From Roseovarius indicus (GTDB taxonomy: Bacteria; Pseudomonadota; Alphaproteobacteria; Rhodobacterales; Rhodobacteraceae), in the NCBI RefSeq assembly GCF_008728195.1, contig NZ_CP031601.1, positions 62,001 to 126,000 on the forward strand: a DNA stretch of 64,000 bases. The letters are read 5' to 3'. Under the pieces are notes generated by a model. It saw only the letters and a list, made by a program, of their open reading frames with translations. It was not told where the DNA came from and did not search any database. A program made the translations under genes and the position numbers. Positions 7,782-17,632 of the stretch are shown in pieces; the first letter of the stretch is position 1, and every line of letters begins with the position of its first letter.

Positions 7782-10119
7782 TGCTGTCCATGCCGTCACG
7801 GGCGAGGTCTTTCGGGATGGCTGGAGTCGCGTCCGGGGCTCGATGCAGGGGCTGCACGTGGCCAAGCAGACCCAGCTTGTGCGCGCGGCAGCAGGGCATC
7901 GGCCGGCGGTCTTCAAGGCAATCCGAAGCGGGGGTACGCACACGAAATCGCAGCTCGCAAACCAGCTCGATTACCTCACGACCAAGTCCACCCATATCGT
8001 GGACAGTAGCGGGTTCCTGGATGGCAAAGCGAAGCTCGAGGCGGGTGATATCAAGGATCTGACCGAGCGCTTTGCCAAGCGGTGGGATGCGGGCTTCAAG
8101 CCCAAGCTCGGACAGACCACCCACATGCTCATGTCCTTCCCCATCGGCACGCGCGGCGAGGATGTGCGCGACATCGCGACTGATGTGGCGGAGCGGTTTT
8201 TCCAGACTGATGCGGGGCATTTCGACTACATCATCGCGGTGCATGAGGACCGCGATCACCCGCATGCGCATCTGGTGCTGAACCGCCGCTCGCAGGAAGG
8301 TGAGTTCTTTTTTCTGGGGCGCAATCATCGCTTCAACTATGACGACTTCCGCCTCGCCATGGTCGAGGAGGCGGAGAAGTACGGCGTGCGCCTGGAAGCG
8401 ACGCGCCGGGTCGATCGCGGTGTTGTGCATTACCCCGCCGCTACCCGCGAGGTTTATGCGGCGAAAGAAGAGGGCCGCGCGCCCCGCGAGCGGGAGCGTG
8501 TGGGGGCCGACCTGACCCGGACGCTGGCGGAGATCGCCAACACCAGAACCGTCTACCATTCGCTTGCCGTGGAGGCCTCCCGGGAGACCTCCGAGGTCCG
8601 CGGGGCCCGCGAAGACATCGCCGCGGCCCTCTTCCGCGCGGGCGAGGTGCTGGCGCATGGCGGGCAGGTGGACCGAACAGGAGATGTCTATATGGCCGAG
8701 GATCAAAGCTTTGAGGATTTGAGAAGCCTCTATGCGGAGAAGCTCGCGCGGGTGCAGGGCATGATCGCCGAGAAGCCTGACGCGGAACGTCCCGTGCTGG
8801 AAAAACGTCTCATCGAGATCCAGACGCAGGTCCAGCACATGCAGCCTCTCGGTTTGCGATCATCCACGCTGTCAGAGCCCCCCTCGGAGGGCGGGATCTA
8901 TTCCGAAGCCAATATCGACGCCAGCCAGCGCGAGCGTCTGGTAGAGCCCGATCTGAGATCGCGCATTGACGCGGCACTACACGGCACGAGGATCAGCACA
9001 TCGGAAGTCGTGGCCCGGATCGAGACGGGCGCCTCAAATGCAGCACTGGAGCATCAATGGATTGCCGATGATCTCTCCAAGGTGGCCGAGGCGCGCGATC
9101 TGAACCTCGAACGCCGCGCCGATCTGGAACAGGCGCGCGACATCCTCAACGATGTGCATGTCGTGCTTGGCACGCTTCTGGAGCGGGAGAACGTGCTGCG
9201 CCGGGATGGTGTCATGGAAGAAGAACCGATCAGCGAGCGGTTCCATTATCACCGGGACGCGGTCCGGGCGATGGAAGGGACAATCCGTCAGGAGATGCGC
9301 GCGGACGGCCTGACCGCGCAGCAGATCGAGGACCGGGATTGGGAGGTTGTATCGCGAGCGGAGCGCCGGATCGAGACGGAGCAGCGCGCGTATCTCGAAG
9401 CACACCCGGACCTGCTCGCACGCCCCGGCGATGTGATCGACCGGTCTGAACCCTACAGGGAGACCATCACCGATGCGGCCCGCGCCAGCGAGATCACCCG
9501 CGAGGTCGACCGGATCATGGAGGGACGCGACGTCCGCACGCCCGTTGCATATGCTGTCACGGATGACTTGCGCGCGCGCTATCCGGACATGCCGTCCCAT
9601 CTCGCCCGTGGGCTCGGCGCGACCTATGCGGCCGTCGTCGAGATACGCGACACGGAGGTCATCAATCAGGTCCGCCGCGAAACCGAGATGCGCGAGGGGC
9701 TTGGGGTTGGCACGCGCGACGCACTCCTCGCAGCCCGCGGTGAAACTGCGCCGCAGTCTGACCGTACCGACCGCCTCGCAGACGAGATTGCGCGTGTTCT
9801 GGACCATGAGCGGGCGGGGGAGTTGTCCGCGCCTTTCGAGACCGAGGCGGAGCGGGACGCTTTCCGAACCGAGATCGCGCGGGTGCTGGATGACCGTCAA
9901 CTTGAGCGGCTCACATCCGGCGATGCCGATGCGCTGGACAAGGTTCTCGAGGACCGCCTCGACCGGCTCTATGTCGCCAAGGTCTACCTGCAATCCGATG
10001 CCGCGACGGCCAACACGGAGGCCCTGCGCCAGGTGGTCGATGATCTTGCCGACACCGAATATGAAAAACACCGCGCCACAGACGTGGATGGCGAGACCGA
10101 GCGGGGACAGGTCCATTGA
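7768..10119 (+). CDS. Conjugative relaxase (VirD2/MOBP-like)
   Basis: 783-aa relaxase that should nick oriT and pilot the transferred strand through the T4SS. The N-terminal domain (about 1-230) contains the metal-binding three-His motif in VHEDRDHPHAHLVLNR (about residues 157-172), the hallmark of the relaxase/mobilization nuclease family. A Tyr in the QLDYLTTKS segment (about residue 70) is a candidate nucleophile, though I cannot prove which Tyr is used. The rest of the protein is long, charged and mostly helical. The ATG at 7768 is preferred over a TTG six bases upstream because a GAGGGAG precedes it. Its stop overlaps the start of virD4. Confidence 0.9.
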   Translation: MRLNDAVHAVTGEVFRDGWSRVRGSMQGLHVAKQTQLVRAAAGHRPAVFKAIRSGGTHTKSQLANQLDYLTTKSTHIVDSSGFLDGKAKLEAGDIKDLTERFAKRWDAGFKPKLGQTTHMLMSFPIGTRGEDVRDIATDVAERFFQTDAGHFDYIIAVHEDRDHPHAHLVLNRRSQEGEFFFLGRNHRFNYDDFRLAMVEEAEKYGVRLEATRRVDRGVVHYPAATREVYAAKEEGRAPRERERVGADLTRTLAEIANTRTVYHSLAVEASRETSEVRGAREDIAAALFRAGEVLAHGGQVDRTGDVYMAEDQSFEDLRSLYAEKLARVQGMIAEKPDAERPVLEKRLIEIQTQVQHMQPLGLRSSTLSEPPSEGGIYSEANIDASQRERLVEPDLRSRIDAALHGTRISTSEVVARIETGASNAALEHQWIADDLSKVAEARDLNLERRADLEQARDILNDVHVVLGTLLERENVLRRDGVMEEEPISERFHYHRDAVRAMEGTIRQEMRADGLTAQQIEDRDWEVVSRAERRIETEQRAYLEAHPDLLARPGDVIDRSEPYRETITDAARASEITREVDRIMEGRDVRTPVAYAVTDDLRARYPDMPSHLARGLGATYAAVVEIRDTEVINQVRRETEMREGLGVGTRDALLAARGETAPQSDRTDRLADEIARVLDHERAGELSAPFETEAERDAFRTEIARVLDDRQLERLTSGDADALDKVLEDRLDRLYVAKVYLQSDAATANTEALRQVVDDLADTEYEKHRATDVDGETERGQVH

Positions 10120-12128
10120 GCGCGCCCATGGGAAAGGCGCGGATCGCGACCGGTGTCTTGTTGGTAACGCTGGTGACCGCCGCCATGGGCTATACCATCG
10201 CCTCGGCGGTGCTGACCTACCAGGATCTCGGCTTCGGGGCCGAGATCGATTTTGCATATATCGCGCAGAACTACCTGGCGATCCTGGACCGCCGCCCGGA
10301 GGATGCGCAACTTATTCACCTGATCATCGGCAGCTTCGCCGCCGCCGGCCTGATGCTGAGCCTCGCCCTCTCAGGCTCGGCCCTCACACGCTTTGGCCAG
10401 ACCCATTGGCAGACCGCGCGCGAGATGAAGGCCAATGGCTTCTTCGGGGCGCCAGGGACCGGGTTCATCCTCGGCAAGCTGGGGACGCCGAGCTCCCGCG
10501 CCAATTACATTTGCTCGAAGGTTTTCCCGCATGCGCTGATCGTGGCACCCACGGGCCGCGGCAAGACCACGGGCTTCGTCATTCCGAACCTGCTGACCTG
10601 GCAAGGCTCCGCCGTGACGCTCGATGTGAAGGGCGAGTGCTTTGAGGCCACGGCCCGGCATCGCGCAGCCCAAGGCGACAAGGTCTATCGCTTTGCCCCC
10701 ACCGATTGGGAGGGCAAGCGCACGCACCGCTACAACCCGCTCCTGCGCATCTTTGAGCTGAAAGATCCCGCGCGCCAGCAGATGGAATTGCAGCTTCTTG
10801 CGACGCTCTTCCTGCAGAGCGACAACGACCGGGTGCAGGGCCTCCTCAAGGGCGGGATCGATCTCTTTGTGGCGGCGGGCCTCTTGGCCTTCCAGCGCAA
10901 GCGCCCCACCTTGGGAGAAATCTATCGGATCGCGGCCTCGGGTGGGAACAAGCAGAAGGAGTACTTCGCGCGGGGCCATGAGGTGGATAACCGGGCCGCC
11001 AAGCTGATCTTCACCCGGCTGGCCTCGACCAACAACGATACGCTGACCTCTTACGTCTCGCTCCTGATGACCTCGGGGCTTGATCAATGGCAGAACCCGG
11101 CCATCGATGAGGCGACGGCAGTCTCGGACTTTGATTTCCGGACGATCCGCAAGAAGCCCTTCTCGGTCTATCTGGTGGTCCAGCCGCTGATGGTGAAGCC
11201 GCTCGCGCCGCTGATCCGGCTGTTCTTTTCCGATCTCCTGTCCGCCATGCAGGAAAAGGATCCCGGCCCCGACGAACCCTGGCCCGTGATGATCATGCTC
11301 GATGAGTTCAATCGCCTCGGCAAGATGCCCATTGTGGTCGAAAGCATCGAGACCTTGCGGACCTATCGTGGTCATCTGGCCGTGGTCACCCAAACCATCC
11401 CCGCTCTTGATGAAATCTATGGCGAAAACACCCGCCGCGCCCTACAGGGCAACGCGGGGGTGAAGCTCTACCTGACGCCCTCTGATGAGAAGACCGTCGA
11501 GGAGCTGAGCAAGGCTGTCGGCAAGACCACGAAGACCGTGGTCACGCGGTCTCAGTCCATCGGCAAGAACCCCTTCGAAGGACGCAGCCAGTCCACACGG
11601 ACCGAAGAAAGTTCTTTGCTGCCCGAAGATGAGGCGCGCCGCCTGCCGCTCGACGAGATCGTCATGGTGATCGATGCCCAAATGCCGGTCCGGGCAAAGC
11701 GGATCCAGTATTTTGACGATCGGCTGTTTAAGGCGATCCACGCGGCACAGACGGGCGAATTGCCGTTCCCGGAGCTGGGGGGAGGGGGGCCGCAAGGCAA
11801 TCTGCCGTTGAGTATGCGCGCCATGCCGATGACGCCGCCGCCGGACGGGTCAGGCGGATCCGAAGCCGATGTGGTGGCCGCACGCCAGGCTGCGGATGGC
11901 CAATCGTCAGAGCAAACCGATGTCGTCCCAAAGAAGACCGCGCCCGCCGTTCAAGCCGTCGTCGCCGAGGAACAACGACAGATGGAGATGGATTTTGGGG
12001 GCCAGGTTGCGAATTGCGAGACAGTGGGCGTGGATGATGAGGCGCAGATGCGTTCTGCCGTCGATGGTCTCGATATGTTAGAGGCAACTATGGAGCGGAG
12101 CAAGAACGGCGTACGAGAAGGGATCTAG
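10116..12128 (+). CDS. virD4: Type IV coupling protein VirD4/TraG
   Basis: 670-aa inner-membrane ATPase linking the relaxosome to the T4SS channel. Two N-terminal membrane segments (about residues 10-30 and 70-90) precede the ATPase domain. Walker A is PTGRGKTTGFV (about 146-156) and Walker B is MIMLDEFNRLGKM (about 393-405). The C-terminal 120 residues are acidic and probably disordered. The TTG start at 10116 overlaps the relaxase stop (TTGA) and has GGGGACAG five bases upstream; the ATG at 10128 would be too far from that site, so TTG is chosen. In this element the virB operon is not adjacent: the defence island 12132-26645 lies between. Confidence 0.93.
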   Translation: MSAPMGKARIATGVLLVTLVTAAMGYTIASAVLTYQDLGFGAEIDFAYIAQNYLAILDRRPEDAQLIHLIIGSFAAAGLMLSLALSGSALTRFGQTHWQTAREMKANGFFGAPGTGFILGKLGTPSSRANYICSKVFPHALIVAPTGRGKTTGFVIPNLLTWQGSAVTLDVKGECFEATARHRAAQGDKVYRFAPTDWEGKRTHRYNPLLRIFELKDPARQQMELQLLATLFLQSDNDRVQGLLKGGIDLFVAAGLLAFQRKRPTLGEIYRIAASGGNKQKEYFARGHEVDNRAAKLIFTRLASTNNDTLTSYVSLLMTSGLDQWQNPAIDEATAVSDFDFRTIRKKPFSVYLVVQPLMVKPLAPLIRLFFSDLLSAMQEKDPGPDEPWPVMIMLDEFNRLGKMPIVVESIETLRTYRGHLAVVTQTIPALDEIYGENTRRALQGNAGVKLYLTPSDEKTVEELSKAVGKTTKTVVTRSQSIGKNPFEGRSQSTRTEESSLLPEDEARRLPLDEIVMVIDAQMPVRAKRIQYFDDRLFKAIHAAQTGELPFPELGGGGPQGNLPLSMRAMPMTPPPDGSGGSEADVVAARQAADGQSSEQTDVVPKKTAPAVQAVVAEEQRQMEMDFGGQVANCETVGVDDEAQMRSAVDGLDMLEATMERSKNGVREGI

Positions 12129-12131
12129 TTA

Positions 12132-12926
12132 TCATATTGGTTCGTAGTCCGTTTTCGCGCGCTCAAGCCGTGCGCCCACGGTATCCAACCCCCATCGACG
12201 ATCAAAAAAGAATTCCAGCGCTTTTCTGGTTTCGACTCGAAGCCATTCGCCTTCAAAGCCGAATTCACGTCTGACGACCTTTGCTTGCTCATCTGAAAGT
12301 CCTGTCTTTGGTCGCAGCCAGATGATTGCTCGAGTATTCCAATCCACGTCCTCCGGCAGAGGCTTGTCTATGGGTTTCTCCTCGAAGGAGCTGTCAGGAT
12401 CGATGCGGATCGGGAGGTAGTTCCGATATTCACCGTGCTTGAAACTGTGGGCACGCAAGTGCACGCTTTCACCATCGGACGTGAAGCGGGTCGGCGCAAT
12501 CCACTGCCCTTCGTCGGTACCGGACGACATCGACGTGTACCGTACGTGGAGGGCTTTCCCCGACCTGATTGCCTGGTGAAGCAGCGCGATAGTCCTCCGA
12601 TCTGCCTTGCGTTCCGGTCGTGGCAACGCGGAAGGCGGCGTATCTTCATCATCGCTCGTCAGGATATCGAGGGCTTCGGTCAGCCCGGATGGTGCTAAAG
12701 GCTCGTGTTCGATCGAAGCAATATAGGTCTTTCGCACCGGATCATAGGTCGGCGGTGTACTGTGCGCTAGACTGAGATAGACACGAAAGTCCAGCGCTGC
12801 CTGCGCGGTCGAAATACCGAAGTGGTCGATCAGATCCTTGCGGTTTGCCATACCCCGCCAAGTCAGGCAGCGGTCCAGAAAGATCAGGCGCTCTCTCTGC
12901 GCATGTTTGAGGTCGTCGAGCTTCAT
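12132..12926 (-). CDS. WYL-domain transcriptional regulator (CapW/BrxR-like)
   Basis: 264-aa protein with an N-terminal winged helix (about residues 10-60, with LIDHFGISTAQAALDFRVYL as recognition region) and a WYL domain around residues 118-190 (LHVRYTSMSSG then HLRAHSFKHGEYRNYLPIRI). A WCX-type C-terminal extension ends the protein. This wHTH-WYL-WCX layout is that of CapW and BrxR, repressors found upstream of CBASS, BREX and other defence operons. It is divergent from sbcD, with only 77 bp between the starts. That short spacer is AT-rich and holds TATACG twice (12973 and 12988), so it is the likely operator and shared promoter. Ligand unknown. Confidence 0.82.
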   Translation of the reverse strand: MKLDDLKHAQRERLIFLDRCLTWRGMANRKDLIDHFGISTAQAALDFRVYLSLAHSTPPTYDPVRKTYIASIEHEPLAPSGLTEALDILTSDDEDTPPSALPRPERKADRRTIALLHQAIRSGKALHVRYTSMSSGTDEGQWIAPTRFTSDGESVHLRAHSFKHGEYRNYLPIRIDPDSSFEEKPIDKPLPEDVDWNTRAIIWLRPKTGLSDEQAKVVRREFGFEGEWLRVETRKALEFFFDRRWGLDTVGARLERAKTDYEPI

Positions 12927-13003
12927 GTGCGCATCCCTACCTTGACTCTCGCCTGTATGTCCATCTAGAAATTATACGATTAAAAAATATACGGACTATT
13001 GCC

Positions 13004-14146
13004 ATGAGGATTCTTCACACCGCCGACCTCCATCTCGGGCGTCAGTTCAACGGGATTCCTCTCGATTCCGATCACGCAGCAATACTCGACCAGATCGTTT
13101 CGGCGATCACCTCCCGCGACGTTGATGTTCTTGTAATTGCAGGAGATATTTTTGACCGGGCTGCCCCGCCGACGTCAGCCGTGCGGCAGTTCAATGGGTT
13201 CTTGGCGCGCGTTGCCTCGGAGACTGACGCGGCTGTGGTGATGATCGCCGGCAATCACGACTCTGGTGATCGAATCGCATCTATGGCGATCATGACAGAC
13301 ACACGACGCGCTTTAATACGTGGGGCGATCAGTGCGGACGAGAAACCGCTGGTCCTCACGGACGCCCACGGACCTGTGGCGTTCACAGGGTTGCCCTTCG
13401 CCTACGAGTATGCCGCCCGTGAATGTTTTTCCGACGAAGCTCTCCACACGCCCGAGGACGTTCTCGCGGCTCAGGTGGCTTGCGGTCGGCGTAACATTCC
13501 CGATGGTACGCGTTGGGTCGTCGTTTCGCATGCTTTCGTAGCCGGGGCTTCGAGCAGCGAAAGTGAACGACCTCTCACCAGGGTCGGGGGCATCGAGACA
13601 GTCAGTTCGGCCGTGTTCGAGGGTGCCCACTATGTGGCTCTTGGCCATCTGCACAGGCCGCAATCGGTTGGTGCCCCTCATATCCGGTACTCGGGATCGC
13701 CATTAGCTTTCGGGTTTGATGAATCTGACTGCCAGAAGTCGATGAGCCTCGTCGAGATCGATGCAGTCGGGCAAACCACGATTGAGAGCATTCCCTTCAC
13801 ACCCATTCGCCATGTGCGCGTCTTGAAGGGACGTCACGCAGAACTTCTCCTCGCAGACCGATCTGACGATTTTATCAAAGCCGTGCTTACCGATGATGCG
13901 CCTGTGATCGATGGAATGAAGCGCATCCGCGACGTGTTCCCGAACGCCTGTGAACTTATCTACGAGCGGGATGAACAGGCGCCAGAAGTAAAGTCCTTAA
14001 CGGGACGTGCCCTGGCGGTCGCGAACCCTGTCGAAGTCATTGGCGACTTCGTTGAACACGTGCGGGACGAAGGGTTCTCAGAGAAGGAACTGGAGGTCGT
14101 AGCGTCGGCACTCGGTCGCCTGCGGGAGACGGAGGATGTGAAATGA
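13004..14146 (+). CDS. sbcD: SbcD-like metallophosphoesterase nuclease subunit
   Basis: 380-aa Mre11/SbcD-family nuclease. The phosphoesterase motifs appear in order: HTADLHLG (residues 5-12), VIAGDIFD (about 45-52), IAGNHDS (about 81-87), VVSHAF (about 173-178) and ALGHLH (about 214-219). These ligands bind the two Mn ions used for dsDNA exonuclease and hairpin endonuclease activity. The stop overlaps the sbcC start (ATGA), as expected for a complex made in fixed ratio. Housekeeping sbcCD is normally chromosomal; its place here, between a WYL regulator and Shango genes on a transferable element, suggests a defence or DNA-end-processing role in the island. The start has no strong ribosome site. 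Confidence 0.92.
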   Translation: MRILHTADLHLGRQFNGIPLDSDHAAILDQIVSAITSRDVDVLVIAGDIFDRAAPPTSAVRQFNGFLARVASETDAAVVMIAGNHDSGDRIASMAIMTDTRRALIRGAISADEKPLVLTDAHGPVAFTGLPFAYEYAARECFSDEALHTPEDVLAAQVACGRRNIPDGTRWVVVSHAFVAGASSSESERPLTRVGGIETVSSAVFEGAHYVALGHLHRPQSVGAPHIRYSGSPLAFGFDESDCQKSMSLVEIDAVGQTTIESIPFTPIRHVRVLKGRHAELLLADRSDDFIKAVLTDDAPVIDGMKRIRDVFPNACELIYERDEQAPEVKSLTGRALAVANPVEVIGDFVEHVRDEGFSEKELEVVASALGRLRETEDVK

Positions 14147-17100
14147 GACCTGTTCGGTTAACACTTCAGGCGTTCGGTCCCTATCCGGGTCGGGTGGTTA
14201 TCGACTTTCGGGATGCCGTCGAGGCGGGTCTTTTCGGCATCTACGGACAGACAGGGTCGGGCAAGTCGACCATCTTCAGCGCGATGACCTTTGCGCTCTT
14301 CGGAGAAGCGGCGAAGGCGGAGCAAGAGGCTCCGTCGCTGCGCTCGGATCACGCCGATCCGGATGTAATGACCGAGGCGGAGTTCGTGTTCGACATTGGT
14401 GAGCGGCGATATGTTGTGCTTCGCCGACCCGACCAGATGCGACCCAAGGCACGCGGTGAAGGCGAGACGCGGAGCGCACACGAAGCTTACCTGTTCGATG
14501 CGACCGGTATGTCGTTAGACGACATTACAGACGCGGCGCGGGGCAAGATCGTGGCCGAGAAGAAGGTGCGCGACGTCGACGCGGCTGTCATCGAGATGCT
14601 CGGATATGGCTCAGAGCAATTTCGCCAGATCGTTCTTCTGCCGCAAGGGCGCTTCGAGAAGTTCCTTTCGGCCAAGACAAAAGAGCGTCTCGAAATCCTG
14701 CGAGAACTCTTCGATGTCTCGCTTTACGAAAAGCTCATGGCCGATCTCAAGTCCGCAGCCGATGAGGCTGAACGGCAGGTGCGGGAGGAACGTGCACTCT
14801 GCATCAAACAACTCATGGCAGAAGGGTTCGAAAGCACCGATGCACTGATTTCGGGCATCGAAGCCGCAACCGGGAAATGTGCAGAGCTACGCGCGAACGA
14901 AGAAACCGGGAAGGCGACGGCGGAAGCTGCCGAGAAAGCAGTGCGTCAGGCGGAGGCGATCGAAGAAAAATTCGCGACGGCCGAAAAGATGAACGAACGG
15001 CTTCGCGCACTTGAGGCGCGGAAGGACGATATCGAGGCGCTTGCCGAGCAGGTCCGACAAGCCGAGCGCGCGCGCGGTCTGATCGATGTCGAGGAGCGAG
15101 TGAGGGATGCCGAACGCGAGGTTGGTGAAGCCGAGGGCGGGCGCAAAAAGGCTGACGAGGCCAGCGAGCTTGCTGCCAGAGAAGCAGAAAAGGCGGCAGA
15201 GGCGCTCCGGCACGAGGAAGACCGTGCCGATGAGGTCGAAACCCTGCGCCGGAGAAGCGACGAACTGGAGAGATATGGTCGAATCCTCGAGGCAGCAGCC
15301 GATAGCAATCAGGCAGTCGAAACCGCGCTGAAAGAGCAGCAGAACGCCGACAACACTTTTCAGGCGGCAAAGGCACAACTGACCAAACTCCAGGAGAAGC
15401 GCATCTCGAAAAACGCCGAGCTGAAAGTCGCGCGTGAGACCGAGACGAAGCGCGCCGAGATCGTGGGTCGACGCGCAGAACTCGACCAACGGCATCTGGC
15501 AGCCAAGTCCTACGAGGGCGCCTTGCAGGATGTTACGACGGCTCAGGCCGCTGTCGAAGAACAGCTTCGGAAGTCGAAAGCTGCGTCAGGAAGGGCCGAG
15601 AAGGCACGAGATAATCTTGAGACAGCCGAAAGAAATCTCGCGGCTGCACAGGCGCTGCACCTTGCGACGAAACTGGAAGCAGGGTCGGCATGTCCGGTCT
15701 GCGGCGCGACCGAGCATCCCGCTCCTGCGACGGGCGACATCGGCAGTGCTGGCCTGGACAAGGCGTTCCGAGAGACGCGAGACGCATGGCTGGCGGCCGA
15801 TCGCGAAGCGCGGCAAGCCGGCGAAGCACTGATCGGGGTACAAGCGACGCTCGAGGAGCGAAAGAAACGCTTGTCCACCCTGCAGCAGTCAGAGGAGCTT
15901 GCGGACGTCATCGCGGCGCAGATCGGTCGTGAGGACGCCGCACTCGCAGCTCTTGGGCCCCGCGTCGACATTCTTGCCGCGGAGGCAGGGATTGACGAAC
16001 TGGAATTGCAGGTCGAGGAACTGGAGCGGAAACGCGATGAGTTGCGTGATCGCTTTGATGAGCGGCGGAACAAGGCAACCGAGGCCAAGGCGGCCCGCGA
16101 TGGCAAGCTTGCCGAGGTGCCGGAGAACCTGCGCGATGTGACGGTGCTCGCGGCCACACTTAAGAATGTGACCGGGTCGCTGGAGTCACTTCAGGCGGCG
16201 CGGACCGCGGCAGAAAAAGCGCTGAACTCCGCGCGCGAAAAGGCACTCGGCGCAGTCAAGGATCTCGAAAGCGCGGACAAGGCGCTCGCGGACTGCAAGA
16301 CGCGCCATCAGAAGGCGGCGGAGGTTTTCCGAACAAGACTGGCTGGAGTTGGCCTCACAGCAGAGGCGTTTCAGTCTCTCAAGCCAGCCATCGAAACTCT
16401 CGATGAAGATAGAGAAACGGTCGAGACCTACCGGCGTGAGCACAAGAGTGCGTCTGATGCAGTCACAGATGCTGCCTCTGCGATTGAAGGCATGTCCCGG
16501 CCTGACATCGAAGCGCTGCGGGAAACGCACCAGATCCATGCTGAGGCACTCGGCAGGGCGACCGAAGAACGCGTTGCCGCCCAGACCCGTGTCGATCATT
16601 TGGATCGGCTTAGAAAGGGGATGGAAGAGACGCTGCGCAAGCTTGACGAAGCCGAAGCGGCATCAGGCCCGCTGCGCGGACTAGCTGCGCTGGTGAACGG
16701 GCAGAACTCGCAAAGATTGACCTTGGAGACATTCGCGATAGGCGCGATGTTCGACCAGATTCTGGAAGCGGCAAACTTACGCTTCGGCCCAATGACAAAC
16801 TATCAGTATAGTCTTGAGCGCGAGGTGGAGAATGGAGGGCGAGGTAAACGAGGCCTTGGCACACAGGTGTTTGACGCGCACACCGGGAAATCTCGCGCTA
16901 CAAGCACACTCTCAGGCGGCGAGACGTTCATTGCGGCACTCGCTCTCGCACTTGGTCTTGCCGACGTGGTCGAAGCGGCGAGCGGCAAGGTCCGGCTCGA
17001 CACGATTTTCATCGACGAAGGGTTTGGAAGCCTCGACACCGAAAATGGGTCCGGCACGCTCGACCAGGTCCTACAGGTCCTCAACTCCATCGTCCGACAG

Positions 17101-17217
17101 AACCGTGCCGTGGGTCTGATTTCGCATGTACCGCTCGTCCAGGAGGCGATCCCAAACGGCTTCTATGTCAGAAAAGGGATGTCTGGGAGTAGTATAGAGG
17201 AAAGGGGGGTGGTCTGA
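14143..17217 (+). CDS. sbcC: SbcC-like SMC/Rad50 ATPase subunit
   Basis: 1024-aa Rad50/SbcC-type protein. Walker A is YGQTGSGKST (about residues 31-40), a Q-loop is visible in QIVLLPQGRF, and long coiled coils run to both sides of a zinc hook CPVCGATEHP (about 516-525). The C-terminal lobe has the signature STLSGGETF (about 919-927) and Walker B TIFIDEGFGSLD (about 954-965). With SbcD it should form a DNA-end-binding nuclease complex. The length matches SbcC. Its stop TGA shares a base with the ATG of the next gene (TGATG), so the small zinc-ribbon protein is part of the same unit. Confidence 0.93.
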   Translation: MRPVRLTLQAFGPYPGRVVIDFRDAVEAGLFGIYGQTGSGKSTIFSAMTFALFGEAAKAEQEAPSLRSDHADPDVMTEAEFVFDIGERRYVVLRRPDQMRPKARGEGETRSAHEAYLFDATGMSLDDITDAARGKIVAEKKVRDVDAAVIEMLGYGSEQFRQIVLLPQGRFEKFLSAKTKERLEILRELFDVSLYEKLMADLKSAADEAERQVREERALCIKQLMAEGFESTDALISGIEAATGKCAELRANEETGKATAEAAEKAVRQAEAIEEKFATAEKMNERLRALEARKDDIEALAEQVRQAERARGLIDVEERVRDAEREVGEAEGGRKKADEASELAAREAEKAAEALRHEEDRADEVETLRRRSDELERYGRILEAAADSNQAVETALKEQQNADNTFQAAKAQLTKLQEKRISKNAELKVARETETKRAEIVGRRAELDQRHLAAKSYEGALQDVTTAQAAVEEQLRKSKAASGRAEKARDNLETAERNLAAAQALHLATKLEAGSACPVCGATEHPAPATGDIGSAGLDKAFRETRDAWLAADREARQAGEALIGVQATLEERKKRLSTLQQSEELADVIAAQIGREDAALAALGPRVDILAAEAGIDELELQVEELERKRDELRDRFDERRNKATEAKAARDGKLAEVPENLRDVTVLAATLKNVTGSLESLQAARTAAEKALNSAREKALGAVKDLESADKALADCKTRHQKAAEVFRTRLAGVGLTAEAFQSLKPAIETLDEDRETVETYRREHKSASDAVTDAASAIEGMSRPDIEALRETHQIHAEALGRATEERVAAQTRVDHLDRLRKGMEETLRKLDEAEAASGPLRGLAALVNGQNSQRLTLETFAIGAMFDQILEAANLRFGPMTNYQYSLEREVENGGRGKRGLGTQVFDAHTGKSRATSTLSGGETFIAALALALGLADVVEAASGKVRLDTIFIDEGFGSLDTENGSGTLDQVLQVLNSIVRQNRAVGLISHVPLVQEAIPNGFYVRKGMSGSSIEERGVV

Positions 17218-17519
17218 TGGATCCTCGTTGGTTTCGACGGCGAGCTCATTCGCGGCACTTGCCAAATGGTGGCACTACCGACGTTCGAGAAAGCTGGGTC
17301 TTACAGTCTTCTTCGAAGGCAAAGCGCCAGCGCAGTTTCCGGCATCAGTGCCCCATATGCGGTGCAGACGTGGTCACGGTCCATATGCCCAATGGTGGCA
17401 GCGCTCATTTTGAGGGCGCGAAGGGATTGTATAGGATAAAGCACCCATGTTTGCATGTTGGCGAAGGTTTGAGCCGAGTTCGTGACACGAACACGCCTGA
17501 CCTCTTCGAAAACTGCTGA
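17217..17519 (+). CDS. Small zinc-ribbon-like protein coupled to sbcC
   Basis: 100-aa basic protein of unknown function. It carries CPICGADVVTVHMPNGGSAH (about residues 45-64), then KHPCLHVG, giving a C-x2-C plus His/Cys set able to hold one zinc ion. The ATG overlaps the sbcC stop, the strongest evidence that the frame is real. A 113-bp gap follows before the TerB-domain gene. Zinc ribbons of this size often act as nucleic-acid or protein adaptors, but no specific function can be read here. Confidence 0.65.
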   Translation: MDPRWFRRRAHSRHLPNGGTTDVRESWVLQSSSKAKRQRSFRHQCPICGADVVTVHMPNGGSAHFEGAKGLYRIKHPCLHVGEGLSRVRDTNTPDLFENC

Positions 17520-17632
17520 AATGTGCACCCCCACTGGGGATTCGATTGTTCGAGCAGAGAAAAATCGCCTAGAGGTTGAGATGTGGGCGCCGTTCTCTAG
17601 AGATCGAACTGGCCAGTTTGGAGATTTTATTG

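Noticed and set aside
9034..10257. 407-codon open frame on the - strand
   Set aside because: Antisense to the relaxase gene, which has clear motifs and coupling; a shadow of its codon pattern.
12927..13003. Possible inverted-repeat operator between the WYL and sbcD genes
   Set aside because: Only a direct TATACG repeat and partial GTCC/GGAC arms were found; not good enough to list as a site.
17576..17632. Upstream TTG start for the TerB protein
   Set aside because: No ribosome site; the ATG at 17633 has GGAG at 9 bases and places the membrane helices at the N terminus.
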